This document shows, piece by piece, positions 10,945 through 20,827 of a DNA stretch of 21,419 bases. The stretch spans positions 1-21,419 of the forward strand of contig JAYMTA010001165.1 of assembly GCA_036897625.1 (NCBI GenBank). Direction: 5' to 3'. Below the pieces are notes generated by a model. That model did no database searches. It was given only the letters and a program-made list of their open reading frames with translations, and had not been told where the DNA came from. The translations under genes were made by a program, and so were the position numbers. Source of the DNA: Pelargonium cotyledonis (taxonomy: Eukaryota > Streptophyta > Magnoliopsida > Geraniales > Geraniaceae). Numbering within the stretch: the first letter of the stretch is position 1; each line of letters opens with the position of its first letter.

Positions 10945-11203
10945 GACATCTATTTTGATAATGTGACACAAAATGAAAGAAGAAGACAACTACTTGTATA
11001 GATTCATGAATGTTGTTAAACAAGATCTTAAACAATTGTAATATTCATTTTGAGACAAAAATATAAAACAAACTAGACAATCATTTTAGAATGCTGCGTC
11101 CTCTATTTGTTTTTCTATGATGTAGCACAAAATGAAAGGAAATGACAACTACTCATCCAAACTCATAAATGTTATGAAAAAAGACTGTAAACAACTGCGA
11201 TGG
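10945..11203. repeat. Diverged direct repeat of about 85 bp
   Basis: The stretch about 10960-11041 and the stretch about 11120-11203 share, in order, CACAAAATGAAAG, GACAACTACT, a TCAT(A/G)AATGTT block and a TAAACAA(C/T)TG block, with substitutions between. The two copies lie about 160 bp apart in the same orientation. Similarity may extend about 15 bp to the left of each copy. This is an old local duplication or part of a decayed repeat. No function can be assigned. Confidence 0.6.
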
Positions 11204-11340
11204 AAGAAAACAGCAATGAATGCAAGCAAAAGTAACAATTAAAATATTGCTCTTTTGCTACAAGAATTGTTGGCTCAAAGGAAATGGAGCATTATAGTTT
11301 TCACGGACCAACTATTAGGCTCTAGTAGTAGTAATGCAAC

Positions 11341-11347
11341 AAAGAAG

Positions 11348-11379
<32 letters not shown>

Positions 11380-11382
11380 GTT
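11341..11382. repeat. Poly(T) tract flanked by 9-bp direct repeats
   Basis: AAAGAAGTT occurs at 11341-11349 and again at 11374-11382, separated only by about 22 T residues and two A residues. Perfect direct repeats around a pure homopolymer are what a retroposed poly(A) tail with almost no body would leave. Replication slippage is an alternative. Confidence 0.6.
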
Positions 11383-11689
11383 ATTTTCGTATGAACAAAT
11401 GAAGTAACGATAAAAAGATATGGTACTAAATCGTGAATTCATCTAGGAATAGGATCTAACAAAAGTTTAACAGAACTGGAATGCATGAATTCTTGGCCTG
11501 TTTGATGTTAGCTCAGAATTATGGAAGAAGACAGACAATGCGCATCAAAGAAGTACAAACCAAAAATATTATACACAACTGAAATTTCATTAACAAGAAA
11601 TGTACCAAAGAAAGAAAAACTAATGTACAAAGCAGCTTGAACCCCAGAAGTCGAGAAAGATGAATATACAAACTAGCTTCACTTCCACC

Positions 11690-12347
11690 TCAAGGCATGA
11701 ATGCCATAACTTCTTGCAAAACTACTGCAGCCTCATCATACCGATCTTGGGTCAAAGAAACACTTCGAGTTTTTACAGCATGATCGAGCTGGATACAGTG
11801 AAAGCGTACTAAAATGAGAAAACCAACATTTATTCGAATCATATATGCAGGGTTTCATTCTATTTCTAGCAAGATAGAAGAAAAAGTAACTGTGGGTTTT
11901 AACCAAGCGTAAAGAACTAAACTAATACATCCAGATCCAACCAATGAAAGTTTCAGTTATGGTCTCTTGATGACAATATTCATTCAAGGTGGGTACTAGT
12001 GTGTCACTAGGATGCATTTTCAAGAGAGGTTAGTTTACTTCTACGTACTTCTAAAGCAAAACGGTAAGAAGATGTTAATTTTCAAATAATACTGATGACA
12101 CTACCTCTTCAATGGAAGAGAACAGCTTATTGGCAAGGTCTGTAAGAGCTTTCTTCTGATCTCGCGGTGCACAAGAGATCATCCGGCTGAAATCACAAAA
12201 TAAGAATGTGGATTTGAGTCTTAGATCCCTTCCCATCAAATCCCACGAGTCATCGTCGTCATCAATCATATCGCTCCCAATTGACAACAAGTCAAAAGCA
12301 CACTTCTTAATTCGATAGGCACTCCCTTTCGACTCCACATCTACCAT
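11690..12347 (-). CDS. PsbQ-like protein, PnsL3/PQL-type, no transit peptide visible
   Basis: Two coding exons on the minus strand, 12347-12105 and 11788-11690, join at GAAGAG|GTAGTG and TCCAG|CTCGAT into 113 residues plus TGA. Blocks AYRIKKCAFDLLSIG, GRDLRLKSTFLFCDF, KKALTDLANKLFSSIEELDH and AAVVLQEVMAFMP are characteristic of PsbQ-like lumenal proteins (PQL/PnsL2-PnsL3) of the chloroplast NDH-photosystem I supercomplex. The four helices of the bundle all seem present. An acidic run (DDDDD) follows helix 1. Family members normally have roughly 190-220 residues, with a plastid/lumen targeting sequence that is absent here. The ATG at 12347 is the first in the predicted spliced mRNA. In genomic DNA the frame also continues upstream to 12401, but that part precedes a TTCACAG acceptor at 12359 and is probably intronic. 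The protein may be a truncated paralogue, use an unseen upstream exon, or be non-plastid. The 3' UTR probably ends near 11575 (AATGAAAT at about 11590). Confidence 0.8.
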
Positions 12348-14170
12348 TTTGCTATGGCCTGTGAAGTATGGAGAAAATGGTTGATTAACAATCAACAGCA
12401 CATAATGGGGCCATAATTAAATAATAATGTTAAGATGTTCCTCTCCCGTCATAAGAAAAGTAACCTTACAAGCAAACCTTTGAGCTTAAGAAAGGTAAAG
12501 GGGAAAAGGTACAACAGAACAAAATATCCCTCGTATTAAAGCAAACATGATGAAAGCACAAACTTTTCTTCCACATTGCAGCGAACGTAAATACTATGAA
12601 ATCACATGGGCATTAATGTAATATTCATTGCCTAAGAAGAAAGCCAATATCTGTCACATAGAATGTCTTGCCATGTTAGATATGTCAAGGAAGGACAGAA
12701 AAGTTGCCACTGGATGGATTTTTATTATTTCAGAACGCAACTTGTATGCCAAATTGTTGAGTCTATGTCATGTAACAGATCTATTCATTATTATGGTTTC
12801 ACCATAAACAGCATATACAATTCTAGTTTAAAAAAAACTAAAATCTCTTGCATTTTCTTTCTCAGATCCGTCTCATGCTATTCAAATTAGGTTCTAACTG
12901 AACTGGATATTTCTTCCTAATTAAGCTAAAATGAAATGTACACCAGATGCGAGTGTTGCACAAATAACGGAATCCTCTGGTTTAATTACTAAGATACAGT
13001 AGGTTCCGCTTTCCCGTTGTTGCTAATTTCAAAAGATTTCATTCTTTCCCTCTGCTTTGGGATAATTGTGCAAAAACAGGAATGATAAACCTCTAAGAAA
13101 CTAAGACCTCTGCTTGTAGTTTGTAGGTACTTTCTGGCTTCCATAAACAAGAATTAGAATAGTAAGGGGATTTGGGTTACTCTATCATTTAATTAACAAA
13201 AACGCAGAACAACTGTGAAATCTACCAAACCATGAAACAGCACAACCAAAGAACAATTAAATAGAGCCAATGAATTAGAGAATCAGATGATGAAAAACAA
13301 AAAATCATGATAAGTGTTGAAAACCTAAAAACCCCAATACTCAAACAACAAAGCCTAGGTGAAAGATTTAAATGGTAACTTCATTAAAAACCCATGTACA
13401 GATCATCCTGCAAAAGGTAGTATATTGAAGCTGCATGAAGATCAAAAACACTTCTGGTATCACTAACAAAGAAGCAGATGGGACCAAACCCAACTCATTC
13501 AAAATAAGGGCCCAATTTTATTAAAAGCAATTAAACACAAAAAGAACAGAAACCCATTTGCTAAGTTGTGCAGAAATGTTCAATCAATCATCAACAATAC
13601 CCAGAAAGCGCATTATTCATTAATCCGTAAGTTGCAAATAGAGCAAGAACAGAGTCAGTCACCTGAATAGAGGGTTTGATTAATTCCTTCGAAGAAAAAT
13701 TGCGCTGAATAGAGAGTCTCGAAGGGTTGGCTGCAAAACAAATAAATTAAATTAATGACTAAGTTGAATGCATGAATATATATGTAAGGATAAAAAAAAA
13801 AAATCATTGAAAATTACTTGCATTACCTTTTAAAAAAGGTTGAAATAAAAAGAATGGATTGGAGAATATGAACCCGTATTTGTCTCTTTGGCCAATGCCT
13901 CACCAACTTTTACTCTTTTATTTTTAGAATGATCAAATAACTCTTTTCTTAGTTTTAGCACCAAAAAAAAAGGACTTTTAGGGGAAAATTATATGTATTT
14001 GATTGGTATTAGAGAGAGTAGATTAGGAAAGTGACAATGAAATGGAACTGAGACCAAAAATAAGAAAGCGAGATGGAGTTTAATTATACTTGGCGGAGAA
14101 TTAATTGAAGAAGCGGCTGCTCGGTGGATTTTTATTTTCCCTTCTCCTTATTCTCTTGGAAATAGTACTT
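12348..14170 (-). promoter_or_regulatory. 5' leader exons and introns of the PsbQ-like gene
   Basis: Reading the minus strand, a leader exon appears to end at 13827 (AAAAG|GTAATG). A 70-bp exon lies at 13731-13662 (TTTTGCAG before it, CAG|GTGACT after it). An intron of about 1.3 kb then runs to the acceptor at 12359, eleven bases before the ATG at 12347. The 70-bp exon is open in the frame of the main ORF (peptide QPFETLYSAQ onward). That frame reaches a stop further upstream without meeting a Met. The minus strand has no ATG at all across 13662-14170. The transcription start is probably in 14050-14170. The 12420-13640 intron contains no exon that I can support. Confidence 0.45.
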
Positions 14171-14795
14171 TTTTAGGCATCTCCTAGTTCTACTTCTGGT
14201 GTTGGTCTTTTTTTTTTTTTTGACCCTGAGATTGGTCTTTTTACTTTGTATGGTGGGTTGGGCTCTTTGGATTTTACTATTTGGATTCATTATTTTGCAT
14301 AAAATACTAGTTTTATTGAGGACATGTTCGACAACAACACAGAACCTCTCAGCCTCTTTTTCACATAATATGCGGGATAAAATCGACTTCCACTGAAGGC
14401 CATTTGGGTAATATTGTTTTTTATCCCAAAATTCTTTCGAACTTTATTTCTTCATTTTTTGGGGATAGAATTCCAAACTTACTTCTAGTGCAGACGAGTG
14501 GGTGATGAAATAGGAAAAATATAATTTTGAATTTTGGTGTGGTAGGTCAAGAAGAAGGCTAGTGACTTAGACATAGGTCGACCATTTTTATTATTTGTCT
14601 TACTGAAATGGTTGATCAACATTCTTGTCAGTAATTATTTTTTTTGAAAATTTATATTCTCAAATTAGCACTATGTTATAGAATAGGCATATACTATTAA
14701 GGTTAATACAACAAGAACATATTAGCACATAAGAGAGAAAACCTAACTCTAAATGACATTTCTTTAATCTTCACAAAAGTTTGACAATTATTTTG

Positions 14796-15545
14796 CAACA
14801 AAGTGAGTATTTTTTTTATGGGAATGTAATCTCATTAATTCAAGAAGCAATTACAACTTTAAGAAAATAGAAATCGAAACTAGTTCTAATCCAACTAAAA
14901 CAACTAAAGACAAAAGCAAGTTAAAATGTAACAACCTCAACCAAAGAACCATAAATTAACCCCATAGGCTAAATTAACCAAAACTTCATAAAAACTGAAA
15001 CCAAAAGCACTGGGAAGACCATCCCATTCAGTTTGTCTAATGCTTACAAACATCTATCATTGAGACATGCTCAACAACTCTATCATATGATAAAAAAAAA
15101 CAACTCTATCATACCTTGTTGAACCAGTAAGCTTCTTAACCGAACTAGCCGCAAGCTGGCCTCCCCACGACAGTCCCCATCAATCAAACTCATGAGCATT
15201 GGCGAGCCTGAGTCGTCAGGTTCGCCTAATGCAGGTTTTTAGTTTTTCGGATTCCTCAGACCCTTCTACCGCCTCCTCCATTGTCGTCGAACCCTTGAAA
15301 CTCACTGTCGTTGCTCACTCTTTCTGTTTGTCGTTTGCCGCTGCTAGCCCCTCCACTAATCTACACACAGTTGAGGAATATAACATCCGCCTCCTCTAGC
15401 ACTTGTAGCCGCCACGAAATCGAAAACTCTAACCATCCTTATGATGCCCTATAGGCAATACACTCCATAGAGAGAATGACCACTTTATTTTACTTGAGAC
15501 CCCTATAATGTAAAATACTTGTTTATTCACAACAAAGTGAGTATT
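14796..15545 (-). mobile_element. Retroposed segment (LINE/SINE-like or retrocopy) with 16-bp target duplication
   Basis: CAACAAAGTGAGTATT occurs perfectly at 14796-14811 and at 15530-15545. The DNA between (14812-15529, 718 bp) begins on the plus strand with a T run, so read on the minus strand it ends in a poly(A) tail directly against one copy of the duplication. A long perfect duplication plus an adjoining A tail is the signature of LINE-mediated insertion. The minus strand just before the tail has TTAATGAGATTAC, like a 3' UTR end. The body is more GC-rich around 15120-15430 but all frames are interrupted. Neither a reverse-transcriptase motif nor tRNA-type A/B boxes were found, so a 5'-truncated LINE 3' UTR or a decayed mRNA retrocopy are both possible. 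Confidence 0.75.
15073..15113. repeat. 15-bp direct repeat flanking an A-run
   Basis: AACAACTCTATCATA occurs at 15073-15087 and 15099-15113, separated by TGAT and a run of A. It lies inside the retroposed segment. The arrangement parallels the homopolymer flanked by direct repeats at 11341-11382. Confidence 0.6.
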
Positions 15546-16647
15546 AGTTATTTACGTATAATTAATTTATAAGGAAAATTAAACATATGCATTTAGAAAT
15601 ATAATATACTATTTTTGAGACATAAAATAAAGCGTAAAAATCTTTAGAATTATGTAACTGCAGATAACTTTTTAAAATTGAGTTGTCAAAATTTTGAGAG
15701 AACAAGTCACAAAGTTAGAGAACTCTTTAAAGACATGTGATGGAGACTTTTCTCAAATAAAATAAAAAAAGTTTTAACCTACCACAAAATATAGTCTTTT
15801 AAGAAATTTCAACATTCTCGTGAACATGGTAAACTAAATAATCATTACATCCGAACAGAAGTCATATATGTTACACACTCATTCCGTCAAATAATATCTC
15901 TATGATAAGTTAGTTAATATCGCATAAATTTGCTAAAACATTTGTGGATGTGAATATAGAGAAAATATACAATTGATGTGTCAGATATTGACACATCATG
16001 TGATCAACAAAATACTAGACGACGTGTTGTTATATATATCTTATTGTTGTAAGAGTCTTATAGTGAAGTTTTCACGCTAAAAATATTTTTGGATACAGAT
16101 TTCACTGGAACATTTGAACTTGAATGTTATAGACCTACGCACAACTATATAGTACATAGTTAAGCAAAACTTATGGGGGGCATGAATTTCACACTAAATA
16201 TGAGAATAAGAATCTCTACCATTGTTAAATAAAAATGTTAAATAAAACTTTTAGAGAGAACTTGAATCCATTGCAGAAGATTGGTCAGAACTCTCTTTTC
16301 ACTACTCTAGTCTACTAGAAATTGCGCCACCGGACTCACAATCCATCCTTTCACATTCCATAGTTGTTATTGGTAGCAAGATAGACCATTTCAAGGACCT
16401 TGAACCACATGCCTTTCTTGTGCATTATGTTGTCATGATATTCGTGAATCGCGACGAACATAGGTAAGGAAAACCGAAGAGACACGAAAATTCTTGATAG
16501 GGTGTAGCTAGGACCTGCCTCGCTTACTTGAATGAGTGTGGGGAAAGAAATGAATGAGAAGTAAGAAAAACAAATAATTGAAAGGCAAAACGAATCTTTC
16601 ATAATGAATTAGTCCATGTGATAAAAATGAATAAAATATTTCAGTAT

Positions 16648-16681
16648 TTTTAAAAATAAAATAAAAAATTTATTTTTAAAA
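16648..16681. repeat. 13-bp AT-only inverted repeat upstream of PEX22
   Basis: TTTTAAAAATAAA at 16648-16660 and its exact reverse complement at 16669-16681 flank an 8-base spacer. It lies about 165 bp upstream of the PEX22 ATG. Pure A/T composition makes chance occurrence fairly likely, and no regulatory role can be claimed. Confidence 0.4.
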
Positions 16682-16757
16682 TGGTAGGCTAATTAATAAC
16701 GTCAAAGTTTAGGGGTACGAAGAAAAAAAAAAGGGGGGTAAAATTTTAATTAATATA

Positions 16758-16799
16758 ATGGACGAAAAATCTCGAGAACTTTATCCTGGCGACCATTGA
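16758..16799 (+). promoter_or_regulatory. Possible short upstream ORF of PEX22
   Basis: ATG at 16758 opens a 13-codon frame ending TGA at 16797-16799, 46 bases before the PEX22 ATG. It matters only if transcription starts upstream of 16758, which the sequence does not show. Confidence 0.25.
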
Positions 16800-16845
16800 G
16801 ATTGGAGACATTGTTTTTGTTTGGCGAAGCAGAGTTGGTTCAAAA

Positions 16846-19800
16846 ATGGCGGAATTGGTTACGCAACCGCTCGTTAATCTCTTCAAGAGACTCTCAAAGC
16901 ACTTCAATCGCAAATTCGCTCAGATTGTTCTCATTCTGTCTCATCACAAGGTACTCACTCTCCTCTTTTCTCTCACTCTGTTTGGTTTCTGGCTAAATTC
17001 TCTGGATTTGAAAACGAAACAACTTTTAAAAGAATCTGTAAATTTGACAGTTCCTGCTTGATAGCCAATCGGATGAAGAACATGCATTTCAATTTGCTTT
17101 TCTTTCCTTTTTCAGAATTAGAGTGCTCCTATATAGCTAATATTGACTTGAATACCTTCACAATTTTCTTTTCCACTCTGTCTAGTATGAAGATCATAGT
17201 ATTTATTAATTACCTAATTCACACATTGAATTGTATGATTCTGAATTTCTGATGGTAGAGCTCAGCCTCTTCTTGAGTCTCGATGAACTTTTTTTTTGTT
17301 TTTTTATAAGCGTTGGCCTAAAAAGGAAAAAGACTATTTCTCTTAACACTAGACTAGAGTTTTTGGTACTTTGTGGTCTCTTACACCGCCATCACCAAGG
17401 ATGTGTTGAGTGGGAATTGATCCTGATACCTCCTACCACTCACACAGCTAGATTAACCTACTGCGCCCCTTAGTGGTTTCTCGATGAACTAGTTTTGCAA
17501 TGCTACTGAGAGCAATATGTATTAGCATTACTCTTCATATGACTGCATTTATAAATAGTTGTATGATTGAAGACTTACATAAACCCTGATAAAGGTCTGC
17601 TGACATCACACTGTATTTTTACATGATCCTCAACATCAGAGTGCCGGGTCTCTTGGAGCATTGGCTGGGTTTGCCATTGCCATAATTTTTACATGGAAGT
17701 TTTTTAGATCACCTGCAAAACAACAGAGAAGGCAGCGAAAAAAAACAGAAGATGCTTCGACTAGTAATGCTGCTTTCAGAGCAAATAATGTTGCTTCCAC
17801 CTCTGAAAATTGCCAACTAATATCAAGTGCAGAGGAAGTAGATCCAGCTGAAAAATCCCAACCTTTTGGAAAGGTACACATGCTCGAACTACTTATAGTT
17901 GTTAAAATTTCTAGAATAGATGACACTTATGTACAACATTTGTTCTCCATTGGTGCAGCTAGAGCTTGGCCACATAATTTCCAAGAAACTAAATGGAAGT
18001 CGAAAGGTATGCAATGGTTTTTCAGGAATCTCCCTTTTTGCAAGTTCATCTTCACATTTTTGTGATCCTAGAAACTCGCAAGTTCCTTTTTTTCTTTCTT
18101 ATAAGCAGAATATTAGTACTAGCTTTCATGGTACTCTCTTTCTCCGCGATATACAAGGACTGTTCAAACCAAAAATCTACACCTATTGACTGTGACATGA
18201 ATGGTTGAAATATATAATATCACAAACTCTTAGCAAAATTTCTAGTGCATGTACTCTCTCATGTTTAAGAACTTAAGTTCTTACCTTGTTTTTGAATTAC
18301 AAGAGATTTAACTCTGACGCGCCCATGAGTACGGCAGCGGTCGCAAAGATAGTTATGCTTTTCATAGTCATTCATGGACTGCAACAAATATGATTTCATG
18401 AAAGGATATTGTAAATGTTCCATTTATGCAAGGCAGTTGAAACTAAAGCTACATATTCACTCCACTCCTATCTCTCTCTCTCTCTCTCCATATATATATT
18501 CGGTGTTCGATGAATTGTTAAAACTTTCGAGATTGACTCATCAGTTCTGAAAGAGTTCTTTGCAATAATCATCAGCTGCTTACCGAAAACTTTCATATTC
18601 TTCCACCCTGCTTTTGACTTTCTTTGCATGCAGATGACTTGCCAGTTGCTTGGTGTAATTCTTGAGGAGAGAACTCCAGAAGAGCTTCAGGTTTATTAGT
18701 TGATGTAATCAAATTTATCATTTGTATATGGATGTTGGCAAAATAGGCGGAGTGGTGTGTGTAATGTCTTTTGTTATGCTTCTGTAGGGTCATGCGACTG
18801 TGAGACCATCTGTAGTGGAAGTGCTATTGGAAATTAGTAATTTCTGCGATATATATCTCATGGAGAGAATTATTGATGACGAAAGTGAGGTGACCAATTT
18901 ATCTCATTTTTCTGTTTCAACTGTCGGCCATATTTTAGATGTTATGTTATAATCATAATATTAATTATCAGCTCATGACACTAGATATGCAATGTTAAAT
19001 TTTTAAATTGAAACATCTCCTACTTATTTTCATATATATCCATTACTTTGGAAAAGCGACAACCTGTAGTCTTACTTATCTAGGAAGAAGATTATTAAGC
19101 ACGATAGCTTGAAATAGCGGGATTTTGGAAAATATATTCTGCAGCTTTTATAATTTGGATATGACCTTATTGTGTTTTGTTGTTTTCCTTTATTATTAAG
19201 AAAACTACTATGTGCGTGTGTTATATTCTAGCATTTAAGGGATTAATTTGCTGTATGTTAGTAATGACATGTGGGGCAGTAGACAGTGAGAGGAGTAGAA
19301 GACTCTTCTTTTGTCATGATAGTGGTGTGGAGATAATTTGTAGGTTATTTTGTGAATAAGGAGAGAATTGGCTACTTGTCTGGGTTGATCAGGAGCAATA
19401 TTACTCGGGTGCAGGCTTACAACACTAGTACATAATTGGGTGCTAAAGTACATGTATAACCGTTATGTTAGCTTTGTGTTCCATGGATTGAATGCAATAA
19501 TGTGAATGTGTGGTTTTGTAAATCATTTGGGAGCTAGAGCTTTGATGTTTGATATTTTGATATAATGTATTAGGGTATTACTGAGGGAGCCTAATGTTGG
19601 AGAAGGATTTGGCATGCAAGGTTCCTTCAATGATTCATATCTTGTTTGAACTGTTAGGAAAACTTTTATCAACAGTCGGCTTCGATTAAGAGAGTGCACT
19701 ATGGTGTATATCTGAAAGCCATCTTGTACTGCATCGTGTACAAGTGTAGTCTGGCTACTATAGAAATCTGGACTTCAGTTTCAAAGTGTTTGGAGTGAGT

Positions 19801-20456
19801 CTTGCTTTGTGCCATACTGCCATCATTGGCTGAGTTCTTGGACTGAAGGGATGTAGCAGCCTGAGGACTGTTCCCAAGAGTTACTATGGTGTCAGTTTTG
19901 TGTCATATTTACTTGGAGCATAAAAGGTTTCTTGTTGGCTATTTGGGTATGGAGGGTGTAGATATTATGGTAATCATTGCATTTAGTTGTAGTTTTGTCA
20001 TTTAAATGAATTTCTTATTTGGTAATGAAAACATATTTTTTATTCTTACCGATCTTGGTTTCTCTCTCTTCCTCTACAATACTCTCTCTGTCCTAAAATG
20101 AGTCTCAACTTTTTTTTTCTTTTTTCTTTTCCGCTTAGTTATGTATGGATTACCAACAATATCCCTAAGATAAGTAAGTCATAAATCATAATCCCTTGAG
20201 TTTGTTACAACAAGAGCACTTTGGAATATAGGGGAATTTTTTTTTAACCACAACTAACTTATTCTTAATTTTTACAAAAATGGAAAAGACACTCCTTTTG
20301 GACAGAGAGTGAGTTTGTGTAAAATCTTTATAGTTTCCTAAGTGTTTTGTTATAAACATATCATTCACTATGATAGTTTTGCTGTAACAGGAAAGAGTAA
20401 TTTTAGCATTGGAGAATGCTGGCCTGTTTAAAAGCGGAAATATGACGAGAGACAAG
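16846..20456 (+). CDS. PEX22: Peroxisome biogenesis protein 22 (PEX22), 3' end beyond window
   Basis: Exons 16846-16950, 17640-17873, 17959-18006, 18634-18690, 18788-18889 and 20391-20456 are all multiples of three with GT/AG junctions and join into 204 codons. Residues 1-35 form a basic, amphipathic N-terminus. Residues 38-57 (GSLGALAGFAIAIIFTWKFF) are a single membrane segment, followed by a basic stretch and a polar linker (about 60-110). Residues 114-204 are the conserved cytosolic domain, with CQLLGVILEE, TPEELQ, ATVRPSVVEVLLEISNFCD, YLMERIIDDESE and LALENAGLF. In plants and yeast, PEX22 anchors and activates PEX4, the ubiquitin-conjugating enzyme that marks PEX5 for recycling from the peroxisome membrane. 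The Arabidopsis protein has about 280 residues, so roughly 70-80 remain. Intron 6 opens at 20457 (GACAAG|GTATTG) and no following exon is visible to 21419. Introns carry a SINE, a MITE and antisense gene fragments. Confidence 0.88.
17278..17490 (-). mobile_element. Complete tRNA-derived SINE with 12-bp target duplication, PEX22 intron 1
   Basis: TCTCGATGAACT occurs at 17278-17289 and again at 17479-17490. The enclosed 189 bp (17290-17478) reads on the minus strand from GGGGCGCAGTAGGTTAATCT (tRNA A-box-like) through GGATCAATTCC (B-box-like, near 17412-17422) to a tail of A runs (plus-strand T runs at 17289-17307). This is the architecture of plant tRNA-derived SINEs, with an internal Pol III promoter at the 5' end and a poly(A) tail against the target duplication. 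It is inserted antisense to PEX22. The perfect duplication indicates a fairly recent insertion. Confidence 0.8.
18471..18499. repeat. (TC)9 microsatellite followed by an AT repeat
   Basis: Nine TC units at 18471-18488 are followed by CATATATATATT, in PEX22 intron 3. It is a simple sequence repeat of potential marker use only. Confidence 0.8.
18890..20390 (+). other. PEX22: Large PEX22 intron 5
   Basis: This 1.5-kb intron runs from GAG|GTGACC to TAACAG|GAAAGA. I see no exon in it: the open frame at 19177-19359 shows no family motif. The 3' part contains a MITE at 20080-20312. The size excess over the other introns is only partly explained by the MITE. Confidence 0.6.
20080..20312. mobile_element. 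Stowaway-like MITE in PEX22 intron 5
   Basis: The left end (TACTCTCTCTGTCCTAAAAT) and the reverse complement of the right end (TCACTCTCTGTCCAAAAGGA) are terminal inverted repeats. Both follow the CTCCCTCCGTCCCAAAATGAGTGTC pattern of plant Stowaway elements. The left flank is TA and the right flank is TG, so one base of the target duplication has mutated. The element is about 230 bp with no coding sequence. It lies about 80 bp before exon 6 of PEX22. Confidence 0.7.
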
Positions 20457-20582
20457 GTATTGTTAGAAGCTGCATCCTTGTTTTGAACTACAATGTTTGA
20501 GGAAGTTAGTCTTCTATTCGATTAAGCAAAATATACTAATATATGCATAATTCATCAGATTGATGTTTGTCAAAGATGATAT

Positions 20583-20827
20583 ATATTTAGTATGGGTAAA
20601 ATGCCATTGGACCCCTTGGACTTAACGGTTTTTTGGATTTGGCCCTCAATTAGGGTTTTGCATGGTTTTGGACCTTTAACTTTCAATTTTTTTGAAAAAA
20701 GTCCAAATGACCTGTGATAACCGGTGGATAACCGCCACGTCAGCAAAATAGCCATGTCATCATGCCACGTAGATAGATGGATGATGTAAAAAAAGGCAAA
20801 ACGGCGTCGTTTTGGCCGTTGCGTTTA
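20583..20827. mobile_element. Dispersed-repeat-like sequence, possibly MULE-type
   Basis: The sequence reads GGGTAAAATGCCATTGGACC, then TTGGACTT, GGATTTGGCCCTCAATTAGG, GGTTTTGGACC, and later CCGCCACGTCAGC, CATGTCATCATGCCACGT and AAACGGCGTCGTTTTGG. This string of 'not-quite-repeated' TTTGG(A/C)CC phrases, followed by CACGT-rich and near-palindromic CGGCGTCG motifs, is familiar from high-copy plant non-autonomous elements, often Mutator-like. No matching inverted terminus is visible before the window ends, so the class is tentative. Confidence 0.4.

Larger units (their letters stand above)
9234..11575. other. 3' UTR of the DUF3755 gene, then intergenic DNA
   Basis: The first few hundred bases should be the 3' UTR; no single poly(A) site could be chosen. 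A good splice-donor sequence (GTAAGTA) at 9284-9290 lies about 50 bases after the stop codon, so a 3'-UTR intron is possible. The remainder holds a MITE (10012-10291), a diverged direct repeat (10960-11203) and a poly(T) tract (11341-11382). The open frames at 10390-10602 and 10835-11035 show no recognisable motif and are not called. Confidence 0.45.
14171..16757. other. Divergent intergenic region between the PsbQ-like and PEX22 genes
   Basis: This holds the presumed promoters of two divergently transcribed genes. A 718-bp retroposed segment occupies 14812-15529. The rest is AT-rich with no supported coding exon. Open frames at 14199-14396, 15199-15399 (inside the retroposed segment) and 16351-16602 lack recognisable motifs. 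Confidence 0.45.

Noticed and set aside
15199-15399. 66-codon plus-strand open frame
   Set aside because: It lies inside the retroposed segment, begins without supported context, and neither strand shows a protein family.
15840-15990. CACTCATTCCGTCAAATAATAT, resembling a MITE end
   Set aside because: No matching inverted right end was found within several hundred bases.
17636-17926. 96-codon minus-strand open frame
   Set aside because: Antisense shadow of PEX22 exon 2.
17920-18208. Plus-strand open frames across PEX22 exon 3 and intron 3
   Set aside because: They run through the clear donor at 18007 into intron sequence and are out of frame with the conserved PEX22 domain.
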